Below, piece by piece: positions 21,684 through 28,622 of a DNA stretch of 28,622 nt. Each line of letters starts with the position of its first letter. Position 1 is the first letter of the stretch. The DNA comes from Alectryocaccomicrobium faecavium. Lineage in GTDB: Bacteria; Bacillota; Clostridia; Christensenellales; Aristaeellaceae. The stretch is from positions 1 to 28,622 of the forward strand of contig DVOT01000137.1 of NCBI GenBank assembly GCA_018713425.1, given 5' to 3'. Below the pieces are notes generated by a model that did no database searches, was not told where the DNA came from, and was given only the letters and a program-made list of their open reading frames with translations. A program made the position numbers and the translations under genes.

Positions 21684-22904
21684 CTATCGCGTGCATTCGG
21701 CCGCGGGGTTGTTGACGGTCTTTTCCTCCGGAATCGCCCCTGCCAGGCGCAAAGCCAGCCGGGCGGACGCCGGGCCAACCAGTTCATACAGCACCGCGGA
21801 AGAAAGGATGATTACCGAAAGCAACGAGCCAAGTTCCGGCGACAGCATGCGCTCCGCCAGAGCCGCCAGGCCGATAGAAACGCCCGCCTGCGGAATCAGC
21901 GCCAGTCCCAGGCAATTGCGCACCTCGGGCGTCTCGTGCGCCAGTACCGCGCCCACGCGCGCGCCGAGGCACTTGCCCGCAATCCGCGCCACGAAATACG
22001 CCACGCCAATCGCGCCCACGCTCGCGAGCATCGGTACGTTCAGCCGCATGCCGCTGAGCACAAAAAAGAGCGTGAGCACCGGCGGCGTGAAGCGATCCAC
22101 CTTCTTAAACAAGGTCTGCTTGCGGGAAAGGTTCGCGTGCATCGCGCCAAAAACCATGCAGGCAAGCAGCGGGGAAACGTCCACCGCCGCGCAGGCGCCC
22201 GCCAAGCCCATGAGCATGATGACCACCAGCAGCAACCGGTTGTAATCCGAAGTCACGCGCTGCATGAGCCATTTGAGCACAAAGGCCAACGCGCCGCCCA
22301 CCAAGATGGCCGCCACATTGTACGCCAGCGGCAGCAGAATATCCTGCGCGCGCACCGCGCCGCTGCCCTCCGTCATGCCCGCCACCGTAGCGCAAACGCT
22401 GAAGGCGATCAAGGCCACCGCGTCGTCCAGCGCCACCACCTGCAAAACGGTATCCACAAAATGGCCCTTCGCCTTGTATTGCTTGATGGTCATCAGCGTG
22501 GAAGCCGGCGCAGTCGCCGAAGCAATCGCGCCCAGCAGCAGCGAAAAATCCAGGGGCAGCCCAAAGAGCAGCATGGTTCCCGTCACCGCCGCGGCCGCGG
22601 CCAGCGCTTCCAGCACCGTGACCACCACCACCCGCACGCCGCTGGCTTTCAGCCTGCTCCACTTGAAGAATTTGCCCACGCCAAAGGCGATAAAAGCCAG
22701 CGCCGCATCCGTGAGAAACGACATGGCTTCCACCGTTTGCGCGTCGATTAGCTTTAGGCAATGCGGCCCGATCAAAATCCCGGCCAAGATGTATCCCGTA
22801 ACATTGGGCAAGCGCAAGCGCTTGGCAATGCGCGACAGGCAAAACGCCGCCAGCAGCGTGATTGCAAGATCAATTAACACTTGCGCCGTATAGTTCAATT
22901 CCAT
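21684..22904 (-). CDS. CPA2-type cation/proton antiporter (KefB/NapA-like)
   Basis: A 406-residue membrane protein with about twelve helices and no TrkA-N regulatory domain. The sequence LRLPNVTGYILAGILIGPH (about 31-49) is the family's N-terminal signature. ATAPASTLMTIKQY and VVALDDAVALIAFS (about 150-163) contain the paired acidic ion-binding site of CPA2 exchangers. It should exchange Na+ or K+ for H+. The start at 22904 has GGAGGA 7 bases upstream; an in-frame GTG at 22922 lies before that site and is rejected. It is transcribed away from the LysR gene at 23053 from an overlapping promoter, so that regulator probably controls it. Confidence 0.88.
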   Translation of the reverse strand: MELNYTAQVLIDLAITLLAAFCLSRIAKRLRLPNVTGYILAGILIGPHCLKLIDAQTVEAMSFLTDAALAFIAFGVGKFFKWSRLKASGVRVVVVTVLEALAAAAAVTGTMLLFGLPLDFSLLLGAIASATAPASTLMTIKQYKAKGHFVDTVLQVVALDDAVALIAFSVCATVAGMTEGSGAVRAQDILLPLAYNVAAILVGGALAFVLKWLMQRVTSDYNRLLLVVIMLMGLAGACAAVDVSPLLACMVFGAMHANLSRKQTLFKKVDRFTPPVLTLFFVLSGMRLNVPMLASVGAIGVAYFVARIAGKCLGARVGAVLAHETPEVRNCLGLALIPQAGVSIGLAALAERMLSPELGSLLSVIILSSAVLYELVGPASARLALRLAGAIPEEKTVNNPAAECTR

Positions 22905-22957
22905 TGCCAATCCTCCTCCCACAACTGCACAAGCGAAAAAATTCCCTTGATTTGCTC

Positions 22958-22986
22958 TTGATTATAGGCTCAAAATGTGGTAAAAT
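22958..22986 (+). promoter_or_regulatory. Promoter of the LysR-type regulator
   Basis: Plus-strand TTGATT (22958-22963) and TAAAAT (22981-22986) with a 17-base spacer. It occupies almost the same bases as the opposing antiporter promoter. Confidence 0.65.
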
Positions 22987-22989
22987 CAA
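22961..22989 (-). promoter_or_regulatory. Promoter of the antiporter, facing the LysR promoter
   Basis: Minus-strand TTGATT (22989-22984) and a perfect TATAAT (22966-22961) with a 17-base spacer. RNA polymerase cannot occupy both promoters at once. Confidence 0.7.
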
Positions 22990-23052
22990 ATTATAATTTC
23001 CATGCGCCTTATAAATCGTTTTAATACCACCTGAGCAATGGAGGAAATTGGC

Positions 23053-23940
23053 TTGATCGATCCCAAAATTCGCACGCTAGTAACGCTCAATGATTTGGGC
23101 TCTTATACCAAAACTGCCGAAGCGCTCTCCCTTACGCAGCCCGCCATCAGCCACCACATCAAGCTGCTGGAGCAGGAATTCGGCATTTCCATCTTCGTAA
23201 AAGGCAAGCGAAAGCTCAAGCCCACGCCCGAAGGTCTCATTCTGCTCAAATTTGCGCACCGCGCCATCGCGCTTTCCCAAAAAGTGCACCAGGAAATCGA
23301 GGATTACCGCCGCGAAGCGCGCAGCCTCACCGTAGGCATCACGCCCACGGCGAGCGACATCCTGGTGCCCCAGGTACTGGCTGCGTACTGTAACCAGCAC
23401 CCCCAAGTGCGGATCCAAATCGTCCGCAGTACGATAAAAAAAATTGATAACATGCTTCGATTTTATGAAATTGACTTTGCTATCGTGGATGGCATGATCA
23501 AGAACAGCACCAGTCGCTCCATCCTTTTGGGCACGGATTACCTTTGCCTCGTCGTCGCTCCAGGGCATCCTTTTGCCCAGCGGCAAAGCGTCACGCTGGA
23601 AGAGATACGGCAGGAAAAGCTGGTGCTCCGCCCCAAAAGCGCTGAAACCCGCAAATTGTTCGAAGGCTACCTTTACAGCCACGGGTATGCCCTCGCGGAT
23701 TTCCACGTGATGATGGAAATCGATAGCGTTTCCACCATCAAGGATATTGTGGCGGCCAACCTGGGCATCAGCATCATCAGCCACAGCGTGTGTCGGGAAG
23801 AAGAGCGCCGGGGCGAGTTGGTGGTCGTTCCTATCGAAAACTGCCGCATGCTGCGCGAAATCAACCTGGTCTATCCGGAAGATTTTCCCTACCCGGAAAT
23901 GCTGCAGGAACTGCGCGCAGAATACGAAAAGCGCCAGTAA
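23053..23940 (+). CDS. LysR-family transcriptional regulator
   Basis: A 295-residue regulator. The N-terminal winged helix-turn-helix spans about 5-60, with SYTKTAEALSLTQPAISHHI the helix-turn-helix core and KLLEQEFGISIFVK the wing. The remainder is a periplasmic-binding-like effector domain (about 88-290). The TTG at 23053 is preferred: GGAGG lies 8 bases before it, and the product begins MIDPKIRTL like other family members. The ATG at 23038 is part of that ribosome binding site (ATGGAGG) and has none of its own. LysR genes usually control a divergent neighbour, here the cation antiporter. The effector is unknown. Confidence 0.88.
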   Translation: MIDPKIRTLVTLNDLGSYTKTAEALSLTQPAISHHIKLLEQEFGISIFVKGKRKLKPTPEGLILLKFAHRAIALSQKVHQEIEDYRREARSLTVGITPTASDILVPQVLAAYCNQHPQVRIQIVRSTIKKIDNMLRFYEIDFAIVDGMIKNSTSRSILLGTDYLCLVVAPGHPFAQRQSVTLEEIRQEKLVLRPKSAETRKLFEGYLYSHGYALADFHVMMEIDSVSTIKDIVAANLGISIISHSVCREEERRGELVVVPIENCRMLREINLVYPEDFPYPEMLQELRAEYEKRQ

Positions 23941-23978
23941 GCCGTGCTCCAGGCCGCGCGTAGTTCGGCGCGCTGTGT

Positions 23979-24024
23979 CCATGCCCCGCATGAAAACATG
24001 GTTTCGGGCATGGGCGCATTTTTT
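23979..24024 (+). terminator. Terminator of the LysR gene
   Basis: CCATGCCC (23979-23986) pairs with GGGCATGG (24006-24013), and an inner CATG-AAAA-CATG hairpin stacks inside. A run of six T follows at 24019-24024. Confidence 0.75.
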
Positions 24025-24057
24025 GTCTGTTTCCGCCTTTCTATCTGTGATTTCCTC

Positions 24058-24086
24058 TTCCATCCCCAGCCATTTCGTGGTATAAT
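24058..24086 (+). promoter_or_regulatory. Promoter of the sugar kinase-isomerase-dehydrogenase operon
   Basis: A perfect TATAAT at 24081-24086 has a weak -35, TTCCAT (24058-24063), at 17 bases. A weak -35 often goes with an activator. Transcription would start near 24093 and give a leader of about 210 nt. Confidence 0.6.
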
Positions 24087-24092
24087 CTTTGC

Positions 24093-24304
24093 TAAGCAAA
24101 GCGCTTCCGGCCCAATGGCCGGCGCTTTCCCGCCGCCGGCTTCGGTTTGCTTTGCCCTTGCTTTCTTAATAATGAAAGCCGGTACTTTTCTTGCGACAAA
24201 TGAGGCATGCGGCAGGCAAACCACCGCAAAGCCGCCGGATTTCCTCAAAAGGGCGGTTCCCTTCTTTTTTCGCAAACGGATCTTTTTGTGAGGAAGTGAA
24301 ATGC
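24093..24304 (+). other. Structured ~210-nt leader with a possible attenuator
   Basis: There is no convincing gene in this stretch. AAAGCG/CGCTTT with inner CCGGCC/GGCCGG forms a strong hairpin at 24098-24128. CCGGCTT (24136-24142) can pair with AAGCCGG (24176-24182), and GGTTTGC (24144-24150) with GCAAACC (24216-24222). Near the end AGCCGCC (24230-24236) pairs with GGCGGTT (24252-24258), and a pyrimidine-rich tail ending in TTTTTT (24265-24270) follows, like an intrinsic terminator. CCGGCG (24119-24124) could compete for CGCCGG (24233-24238). I do not recognise a known riboswitch class. Confidence 0.4.
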
Positions 24305-25303
24305 ATGACGGGCACAGTGGCCATTGCCGGGAATATGATCCTGGACAACATCAAATTTATCGATTCCTATCCCTCTTTGCTGGAACTGGCCGCCATTCGC
24401 GGTTTGCGCCGCGAGCTGGGTGGCGCGGTGTGCAACGTAGGGCGTTCCCTGGCGCGCCTAGACGCCTCCATTCCCATTCAGGCCGTGGGCTGGGTGGGGG
24501 AAGACGAGGCGGGCGATTACCTGCTGGCGGAGCTGCGCCGGTTTCCCTCTATCGATGTATCCCACGTCCAGCGCGGCGGCGTAACCTCCTTCAGCGATGT
24601 GATGACCGTGCGCGCCACGGGCGAACGCACGTTTTTCACCTATAAAGGGGCGGACAACCGCCTGACGCCGGAAGATTTCCCCACGGAAAATATCCCGCTT
24701 TTGCACGTGGGCTATGCGCTGCTGCTCGATCAGCTGGACGCGCCCGACGCGCGCTACGGCACGCAAATGGCACGCGCGCTCGCCCAGGCGCAAGCGCGCG
24801 GTACGCGCACCGTGCTGGACGTGGTGAGCGAAACCGGCGACCGCTATCAAACCATCGTGCCCCACGCGCTGAAATACGCGGACGATTTGTGCGTGAACGA
24901 AAACGAAGCGGGCCGGATCGCGGGCCTCAACCTGCGCGAAGGCAGCGTTTTGCGCGCGGAACGCCTGCGCGAAGCGTGCGCCCGCTTAAAGCGCATGGGC
25001 GTGCGCCGCTGGGTGGTGATCCACATGCCCGAGTTGGCCTGCGGACTGGATGAAAACGGCACATATGTGGAAGCGGGCACGCTGCGCCTGCCGGAAGGGT
25101 TCATCAAAAGTTCCGTTGGCGCGGGCGACGCCTTTGCGGCGGGTATTCTTTACGCGATTTACCGCGGCCTGCCCCTGGCGGAAGCGCTGCGCGTGGCCAA
25201 CGCCACAGCCGCCTGTTCGCTGGGCGGCGAGGATTCCAATTGCGGCGTGCGGCCCGCCAGCGAAGCCATGAAACTCTACGACCAAATGGAGGTGCGAAAA
25301 TGA
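24305..25303 (+). CDS. PfkB-family carbohydrate kinase
   Basis: A 332-residue ribokinase-type sugar kinase. The N-terminal half has GGAVCNVGRSLARL (39-52) and VGWVGEDEAGDYLL (61-74), a PfkB motif-1 region. The C-terminal motif SSVGAGDAFAAGIL (269-282) contains the anion hole and the catalytic base Asp275. A substrate cannot be assigned from the kinase alone. The next genes suggest a ketose such as D-fructose or D-xylulose. The ATG at 24305 follows GAGGAAG at about 8 bases. The ATG at 24301 is out of frame. The stop overlaps the start of the isomerase gene, so the two are coupled. Confidence 0.9.
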   Translation: MTGTVAIAGNMILDNIKFIDSYPSLLELAAIRGLRRELGGAVCNVGRSLARLDASIPIQAVGWVGEDEAGDYLLAELRRFPSIDVSHVQRGGVTSFSDVMTVRATGERTFFTYKGADNRLTPEDFPTENIPLLHVGYALLLDQLDAPDARYGTQMARALAQAQARGTRTVLDVVSETGDRYQTIVPHALKYADDLCVNENEAGRIAGLNLREGSVLRAERLREACARLKRMGVRRWVVIHMPELACGLDENGTYVEAGTLRLPEGFIKSSVGAGDAFAAGILYAIYRGLPLAEALRVANATAACSLGGEDSNCGVRPASEAMKLYDQMEVRK

Positions 25304-25986
25304 AGCGCAGTGAAATCAACGCCGCGCTCCGCTGGGCGGAGGAGCGCCTGCGCGAAGCGAACATTTCCCTTCCCCCATTCGCGCGCTGGGATTGCGCAAC
25401 GTGGCGGGAAAACCAGGCGCGCACGCAAGTCATTCGCGAAGTGATGCTCGGCTGGGACATTACGGATTTTGGCATGGGCGACTTCGCGCGCGTGGGCGCC
25501 GTGCTCTATACGCTGCGCAACGGCGTAGTTGGGCGGCCCGGTTTTGGCGCGCCCTACGCCGAGAAATACATCGTGCTGGCCGAAGGCCAGCGCCTGCCCT
25601 GCCATTACCACGCGGTGAAAACCGAGGACATCATCAACCGCTGCGGCGGGCAAATGGCCATGCGCCTGTACAACCGCAAGCCGGATGGCGGCGTGGATGA
25701 GAGCAGCGACGTCACCGTGTTCCTCGACGACATGCCGCGCACCGTGCATGCGGGCGAGGAATTCCTCATCGCGCCAGGCAGCAGCGTGCGGCTCACGCCT
25801 TATATGTATCATATTTTCGGCGCGAAAGAGGGCTATGGCCCGCTCGTCGCGGGCGAAGTTTCCTCCATCAACGACGACAACACCGACAACTACTTCTCCG
25901 AGCCGGTAAAGCGCTTTGCCGACATCGAGGAAGACGAGCCCATTTACCGCCCGCTTTGCGGAGAATACGAGGCGCTGTTGCTATGA
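25300..25986 (+). CDS. D-lyxose ketol-isomerase (D-lyxose/D-mannose isomerase)
   Basis: A 228-residue cupin-fold aldose-ketose isomerase that interconverts D-lyxose and D-xylulose, and in studied members also D-mannose and D-fructose. The metal site is visible as His102, His104, Glu109 and His171 (PCHYHAVKTED and PYMYHIFG). GWDITDFGMGDFARVGAVLY (51-70) is a conserved family segment. Its ATG overlaps the kinase stop (ATGA) and it has GGAGGTG upstream. The dehydrogenase gene downstream overlaps in the same way. Length matches characterised family members of about 225-230 residues. Confidence 0.9.
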   Translation: MKRSEINAALRWAEERLREANISLPPFARWDCATWRENQARTQVIREVMLGWDITDFGMGDFARVGAVLYTLRNGVVGRPGFGAPYAEKYIVLAEGQRLPCHYHAVKTEDIINRCGGQMAMRLYNRKPDGGVDESSDVTVFLDDMPRTVHAGEEFLIAPGSSVRLTPYMYHIFGAKEGYGPLVAGEVSSINDDNTDNYFSEPVKRFADIEEDEPIYRPLCGEYEALLL

Positions 25987-27092
25987 AAACCGCAGTGATG
26001 TATGGCGCGGGCCGCATCGGCCGGGGACTGGTCGGCGCGCTGCTCGCGGAATCCGGGTATGAAGTGGTGTTTGTCGATATTTTGCCGGAACTGGTCGCGC
26101 GCCTGAACGAAACGCACCGCTACGCCATTTTCTATGTGGACAAAAACGAGCAAATCACCGTTTCCGGCGTGCGTGCGGTGGATGGGCGCGATCAAGAGGC
26201 GGTCGCGGCGGAAATCGCGCACGCGGAATTCGTCTGCACCTCGGTGAAGGCGGAAAACCTGCCCGCCATCGCGCCATTTCTGGCCGCGGGTCTAAAGCAA
26301 CGCCTCGCGCGCGGCGCGGGGCCGCTCAACATCCTCATTTGCGAAAACCTGATGGATTCTTCCAAGCGCATGACGGAACTGCTCTCCCCCTTGCTCTCGG
26401 CCCAGGAAATGCAAAATGTGGGCCTGGTGGAAACCACCATCGACCGCATCGTGCCCGAGCAGACCGATCCCGCCGTCATCCGCACGGAAAGCTATTGCCA
26501 CCTGCCCATGGATGGCGACGCCTTCCTGGGGCCGGTTCCCGCCATCGCGCACACGGAATTGGTTTCGCCCTTCCATTCCTGCACAGAGCGCAAGCTCTAT
26601 ATGCTCAATATGGCGCACGCCACTTGCGCGTATCTGGGCACGCTGCGCGGCGTCACACTCATTCCCGAGGCCATGGCCATCGAAGCCATTCGTCGCACAG
26701 TGACCGGCGCGCTGGCGGAAAGCGCCCAGGCTCTCGCCAAAAAATATCCCGCCATCGCCAGCGCCACCTTCGATTACGCGCAAATCATTCCCCAGCGCTT
26801 TGCCAACCCCGCCCTGGCAGACACCTGCGCACGCGTGGGCGCGGACATTCCCCGCAAGCTCTCCCGCAACGACCGCCTCATCGGCGCGGCGTGCAACGTG
26901 CTCGAGCAAGGCGGCACGCCGAATCACATCGCCGTGGGCATCGCCGCCGGGTTGCTGTGCGATTTGCGCTCTGGCGGCGCAGCCCTGGAAAGTGCGCCTG
27001 CCCGCCTGTGCCAGCTAAGCGGCCTAAGCGCGGAGCATCCCGTCTGCCAAATAACGCTACAGGCGCTGCACGAGCTTGCCGCCTCCCTTTAA
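25983..27092 (+). CDS. Mannitol-1-phosphate 5-dehydrogenase-like polyol-phosphate dehydrogenase
   Basis: A 369-residue long-chain polyol dehydrogenase. The Rossmann motif MYGAGRIGRG is at 6-15, and Asp32 follows the second strand, which fits NAD+. The active-site pattern Lys204-x4-Asn209-x2-His212 (RKLYMLNMAHA) is that of the mannitol dehydrogenase superfamily. The length suits MtlD (about 380) rather than the longer mannitol 2-dehydrogenases. By family it interconverts mannitol 1-phosphate and fructose 6-phosphate. In this operon an arabitol- or other polyol-phosphate is a real alternative. It starts inside the stop of the isomerase gene. The operon ends here. Confidence 0.87.
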   Translation: MKTAVMYGAGRIGRGLVGALLAESGYEVVFVDILPELVARLNETHRYAIFYVDKNEQITVSGVRAVDGRDQEAVAAEIAHAEFVCTSVKAENLPAIAPFLAAGLKQRLARGAGPLNILICENLMDSSKRMTELLSPLLSAQEMQNVGLVETTIDRIVPEQTDPAVIRTESYCHLPMDGDAFLGPVPAIAHTELVSPFHSCTERKLYMLNMAHATCAYLGTLRGVTLIPEAMAIEAIRRTVTGALAESAQALAKKYPAIASATFDYAQIIPQRFANPALADTCARVGADIPRKLSRNDRLIGAACNVLEQGGTPNHIAVGIAAGLLCDLRSGGAALESAPARLCQLSGLSAEHPVCQITLQALHELAASL

Positions 27093-27104
27093 CCCAAAAT
27101 AAAA

Positions 27105-27140
27105 CGCGCCAAAGCGGTTGGCCTTTCCCGCTTTGGCGCG
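27105..27140 (-). terminator. Terminator between convergent operons
   Basis: CGCGCCAAAGCG (27105-27116) is an exact complement of CGCTTTGGCGCG (27129-27140). In the minus direction TTTTATTTTGGG follows, a good T-tract for the zinc-ribbon gene. The plus direction has none, but the stem lies 13 bases after the MtlD-like stop and could also act there. Confidence 0.8.
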
Positions 27141-27144
27141 ACCC

Positions 27145-27531
27145 TTACCGTGGCAACTTCTTGCCGCATTTGCCGCAATAAGCAAAATCCTTTTCCACCG
27201 CCGCGCCGCAATAGGGGCAATAGCCCGCGGCGCCGCTCGCGGATTCCGTTCTTTCTTCTTCCGCGCCAAAGCGCTCGTTCAGCGGGTCGGGTTCCTCCCC
27301 CTCCTCCGTGATATCGAAGGCAGAAAAACGGTTTTTGCTCCCGGCATTTTTGAAATTGTACACCGCCTGAACCACGCCGACGAGGATGAACAACACGCCA
27401 AACAGCGGAAAAAATCCCGGCGCGCCCATTTGCGCGGCGCTCAGCGTCCACACGATGCCGAATACAATCGCAATCACGGCGCCAATTCCGCCCATCATCG
27501 ATGGGCCGCGCCCCGGCTTCACGCTCCTCAT
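27145..27531 (-). CDS. Zinc-ribbon membrane protein
   Basis: A protein of about 128 residues. Two hydrophobic helices near the N-terminus (roughly GGIGAVIAIVFGIVWTL and FPLFGVLFILVGVVQAV) are followed by an acidic, Ser/Glu-rich linker and a C-terminal zinc ribbon of two CxxC knuckles (YCPYCG and YCGKCG). Such proteins are common in Clostridia and their function is not known. The exact start is uncertain: ATG 27531, GTG 27540 and GTG 27522 are all in frame, and none has an ideal ribosome binding site. It follows the 51-residue membrane protein gene by under 30 bases and is probably cotranscribed. Confidence 0.72.
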   Translation of the reverse strand: MRSVKPGRGPSMMGGIGAVIAIVFGIVWTLSAAQMGAPGFFPLFGVLFILVGVVQAVYNFKNAGSKNRFSAFDITEEGEEPDPLNERFGAEEERTESASGAAGYCPYCGAAVEKDFAYCGKCGKKLPR

Positions 27532-27558
27532 ACCTACCACGAGCCGCTATGGCGGCGC

Positions 27559-27714
27559 TCATTCTTCTTCCACAAACTCGCTTTCGATCACCGCGGGACC
27601 ACGGCGCGTCCGAAAGCTTGTCCACTTCCAGCGCAGCCAGCCAACCCCGGCCACCAACAACGTCGCGACCGCCGCAAAAAGCGCGCCCAAAATCGATAGA
27701 ATTCTCCCAATCAT
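27559..27714 (-). CDS. Small membrane protein, 51 aa
   Basis: A short gene encoding one hydrophobic helix (MIGRILSILGALFAAVATLL, continuing to about residue 27), then a basic stretch with Trp (WLRWKWTSFRTRRG) and an acidic C-terminus ending EEE. The positive-inside rule would place the C-terminal part in the cytoplasm. A GAAAGGTG motif is 11 or so bases before the ATG and a promoter lies upstream. The zinc-ribbon gene follows. I do not recognise the family. Confidence rests on the promoter, helix and operon position. Confidence 0.6.
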   Translation of the reverse strand: MIGRILSILGALFAAVATLLVAGVGWLRWKWTSFRTRRGPAVIESEFVEEE

Positions 27715-27747
27715 ACTGCCATTCTTCACCTTTCTGCTTTTGAAGGC

Positions 27748-27776
27748 AGTATATCACATTCCGGCTCGCTCCGCAA
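27748..27776 (-). promoter_or_regulatory. Promoter of the small membrane protein / zinc-ribbon unit
   Basis: Minus-strand TTGCGG (27776-27771) and TATACT (27753-27748) with a 17-base spacer, 33 bases before the ATG at 27714. Confidence 0.6.
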
Positions 27777-27837
27777 ACCTTTTCCGCCCAGCGATACGCT
27801 TTGGCCGCTCAATCGTCTCAAATAGCGCGCCTACGCC

Positions 27838-28622
27838 TCACCATTCGCCGGCTTCTTCCACCATATGCGCCCCAATTTGGTACAGCAAGCGAATGGCTTC
27901 CGCCTGGCACGCCGCTGGCACGCGGCGAACCAGGTTGTGCGCCTCAAAGGTAAAATCGCCGTCATACCCAATTTCCCGCAACGCTGCCAAAATCGGCGGC
28001 CAGTCTATGCTGCCGAAGAAGGGGGGCATATGCTCATCAGTCGCTCCGTGGTTGTCCGCAATGTGCAACGCATGCAGCCGTCCGCCCAGTTCGCGCAGGG
28101 ATGCGGACTGATCCTGCCCAGCGAGATGGGCGTGCCCTGTATCCCAGCAAGCGCCCACGTTGGGCATGCCGACCGCCTCAATGAGCCGGCAAAGCTGGCC
28201 CGCCGTGGTGAGTCCATGCTTGGCCGCGCTCATGTTCTCCAGCGCCAAGCCCACGCCAAATTGCTGGGCATACGCCGCCAGGCCGCGGAAATACGCGGCG
28301 TTTTCCTCGATCATTCTATCCAGGCTATCCGCTTCTTCCCAATCCGGGCGCTGGCTCGGATGCAGCACCACCCACGGGATGCCCAGCATACCCGAACCTT
28401 CAATGGAGCGACGAATCTGCTCTTCATGGGGATTTTCCGGCTCGTAAGCATAAAAATTGTATACATGCGCATGCGCTTGCGTAAAGGTCAGCCCCATGCG
28501 CCGGGCCGCCGCGCCGATTCCTTCCACCCAGCGCCGCCAATCCGGCTGCTTGAAGGGAGACTTCTCGCTGTGGCTCCAATCCCAAAAATTCATGTCCACA
28601 TGGCGGAATCCTCCGTCCGCCG
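27838..28622 (-). CDS. Sugar phosphate isomerase/epimerase-like TIM-barrel protein (5'-partial)
   Basis: A xylose-isomerase-like TIM barrel (AP-endonuclease-2 superfamily). Visible segments are the WVVLHPSQRPDW strand with its metal-site histidine, VGLALENMS with glutamate, ACWDTGHAHLAG with Asp and His, LHALHIADNHGATDEHMPPF, and GDFTFEAHN near the C-terminus, the usual metal-binding set. The frame is open through the end of the window: bases beyond the GTG at 28599 encode GGFRHVDMNFWDW-type sequence typical of the first strand in this family, so the gene starts outside the window. About 261 codons are present. The substrate (keto-sugar, inositol derivative or other) is not predictable. Confidence 0.83.
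   Translation of the reverse strand, partial: ADGGFRHVDMNFWDWSHSEKSPFKQPDWRRWVEGIGAAARRMGLTFTQAHAHVYNFYAYEPENPHEEQIRRSIEGSGMLGIPWVVLHPSQRPDWEEADSLDRMIEENAAYFRGLAAYAQQFGVGLALENMSAAKHGLTTAGQLCRLIEAVGMPNVGACWDTGHAHLAGQDQSASLRELGGRLHALHIADNHGATDEHMPPFFGSIDWPPILAALREIGYDGDFTFEAHNLVRRVPAACQAEAIRLLYQIGAHMVEEAGEW

Noticed and set aside
23038..23052. ATG at 23038 as the LysR start
   Set aside because: Its bases form the ribosome binding site for the TTG at 23053, and nothing suitable lies upstream of it.
23944..24291. 115-codon frame in the gap before the PfkB gene
   Set aside because: It crosses a terminator, a promoter and the structured leader, has no ribosome binding site, and shows no protein-like pattern.
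27089..27757. 222-codon minus-strand frame covering the small membrane and zinc-ribbon genes
   Set aside because: It is in a different frame from both, includes the terminator stem, and lacks any domain, while the two smaller frames encode clear helices and a zinc ribbon.

Overview
The window reads as chromosomal DNA from a GC-rich (roughly 60% by eye) Gram-positive anaerobe of the Clostridia, probably an uncultured gut lineage. Supporting signs are strong GGAGG-type ribosome binding sites, sigma-A promoters with 17-bp spacers, a SpoIVFA/SpoIVFB-like sporulation pair, a DUF3793 gene beside a flavodoxin, a DUF4838 protein, and a nucleoside ABC transporter of the NupOPQ type. There is no rRNA, tRNA, CRISPR array, phage or transposase gene. 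It looks like ordinary chromosome with several compact operons. The lineage is inferred from gene content only.

Layout, left to right. Bases 1-471 are non-coding: two aligned copies of a ~112-bp repeat carrying a hairpin with compensatory changes, then three consecutive hairpins, then a fragment of a third repeat copy. Next come a DUF4838 protein (472-2394, +) and, on the minus strand, a DUF3793 gene followed by a flavodoxin. That pair sits behind a full-consensus promoter with two 16-bp TTAG-N6-CTAA operators resembling DtxR/IdeR iron boxes. A cytidylate-kinase-like gene (-), an M20 amidohydrolase (+), and the threonine-to-glycine pair tdh-kbl (+) follow. Then come the SpoIVFA/SpoIVFB-like pair, a BtuF/FecB-like binding protein with a FecCD permease but no ATPase, a DUF308 (HdeD-like) membrane protein, a UgtP/MGDG-synthase-like glycosyltransferase, and an AlkZ-like winged-helix protein.

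From 15246 to 22904 the genes are on the minus strand. A tightly packed transcription unit runs nupO-like ATPase, two permeases, mntP and an alaX-type alanyl-tRNA editing gene. Upstream of it are corA and a CPA2-type cation/proton antiporter. The antiporter is divergent from a LysR regulator, and their promoters overlap base for base on opposite strands.

After a terminator and a ~210-nt structured leader, three translationally coupled genes follow on the plus strand: a PfkB sugar kinase, a D-lyxose/D-mannose ketol-isomerase and a mannitol-1-phosphate-5-dehydrogenase-like enzyme. Together they could link mannose or lyxose, fructose or xylulose, the phosphorylated ketose and a polyol phosphate. 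The window closes on the minus strand with a two-gene unit of small membrane proteins (51 aa, and a zinc-ribbon protein) and a sugar-phosphate isomerase/epimerase-like TIM-barrel gene cut by the window edge.

The most interesting items are the iron-box-like operators on the DUF3793-flavodoxin operon, the structured repeat at the left end, the face-to-face LysR/antiporter promoters, and the kinase-isomerase-polyol dehydrogenase operon with a possible attenuator leader. I saw no clear, wholly new multi-gene defence or biosynthetic system.
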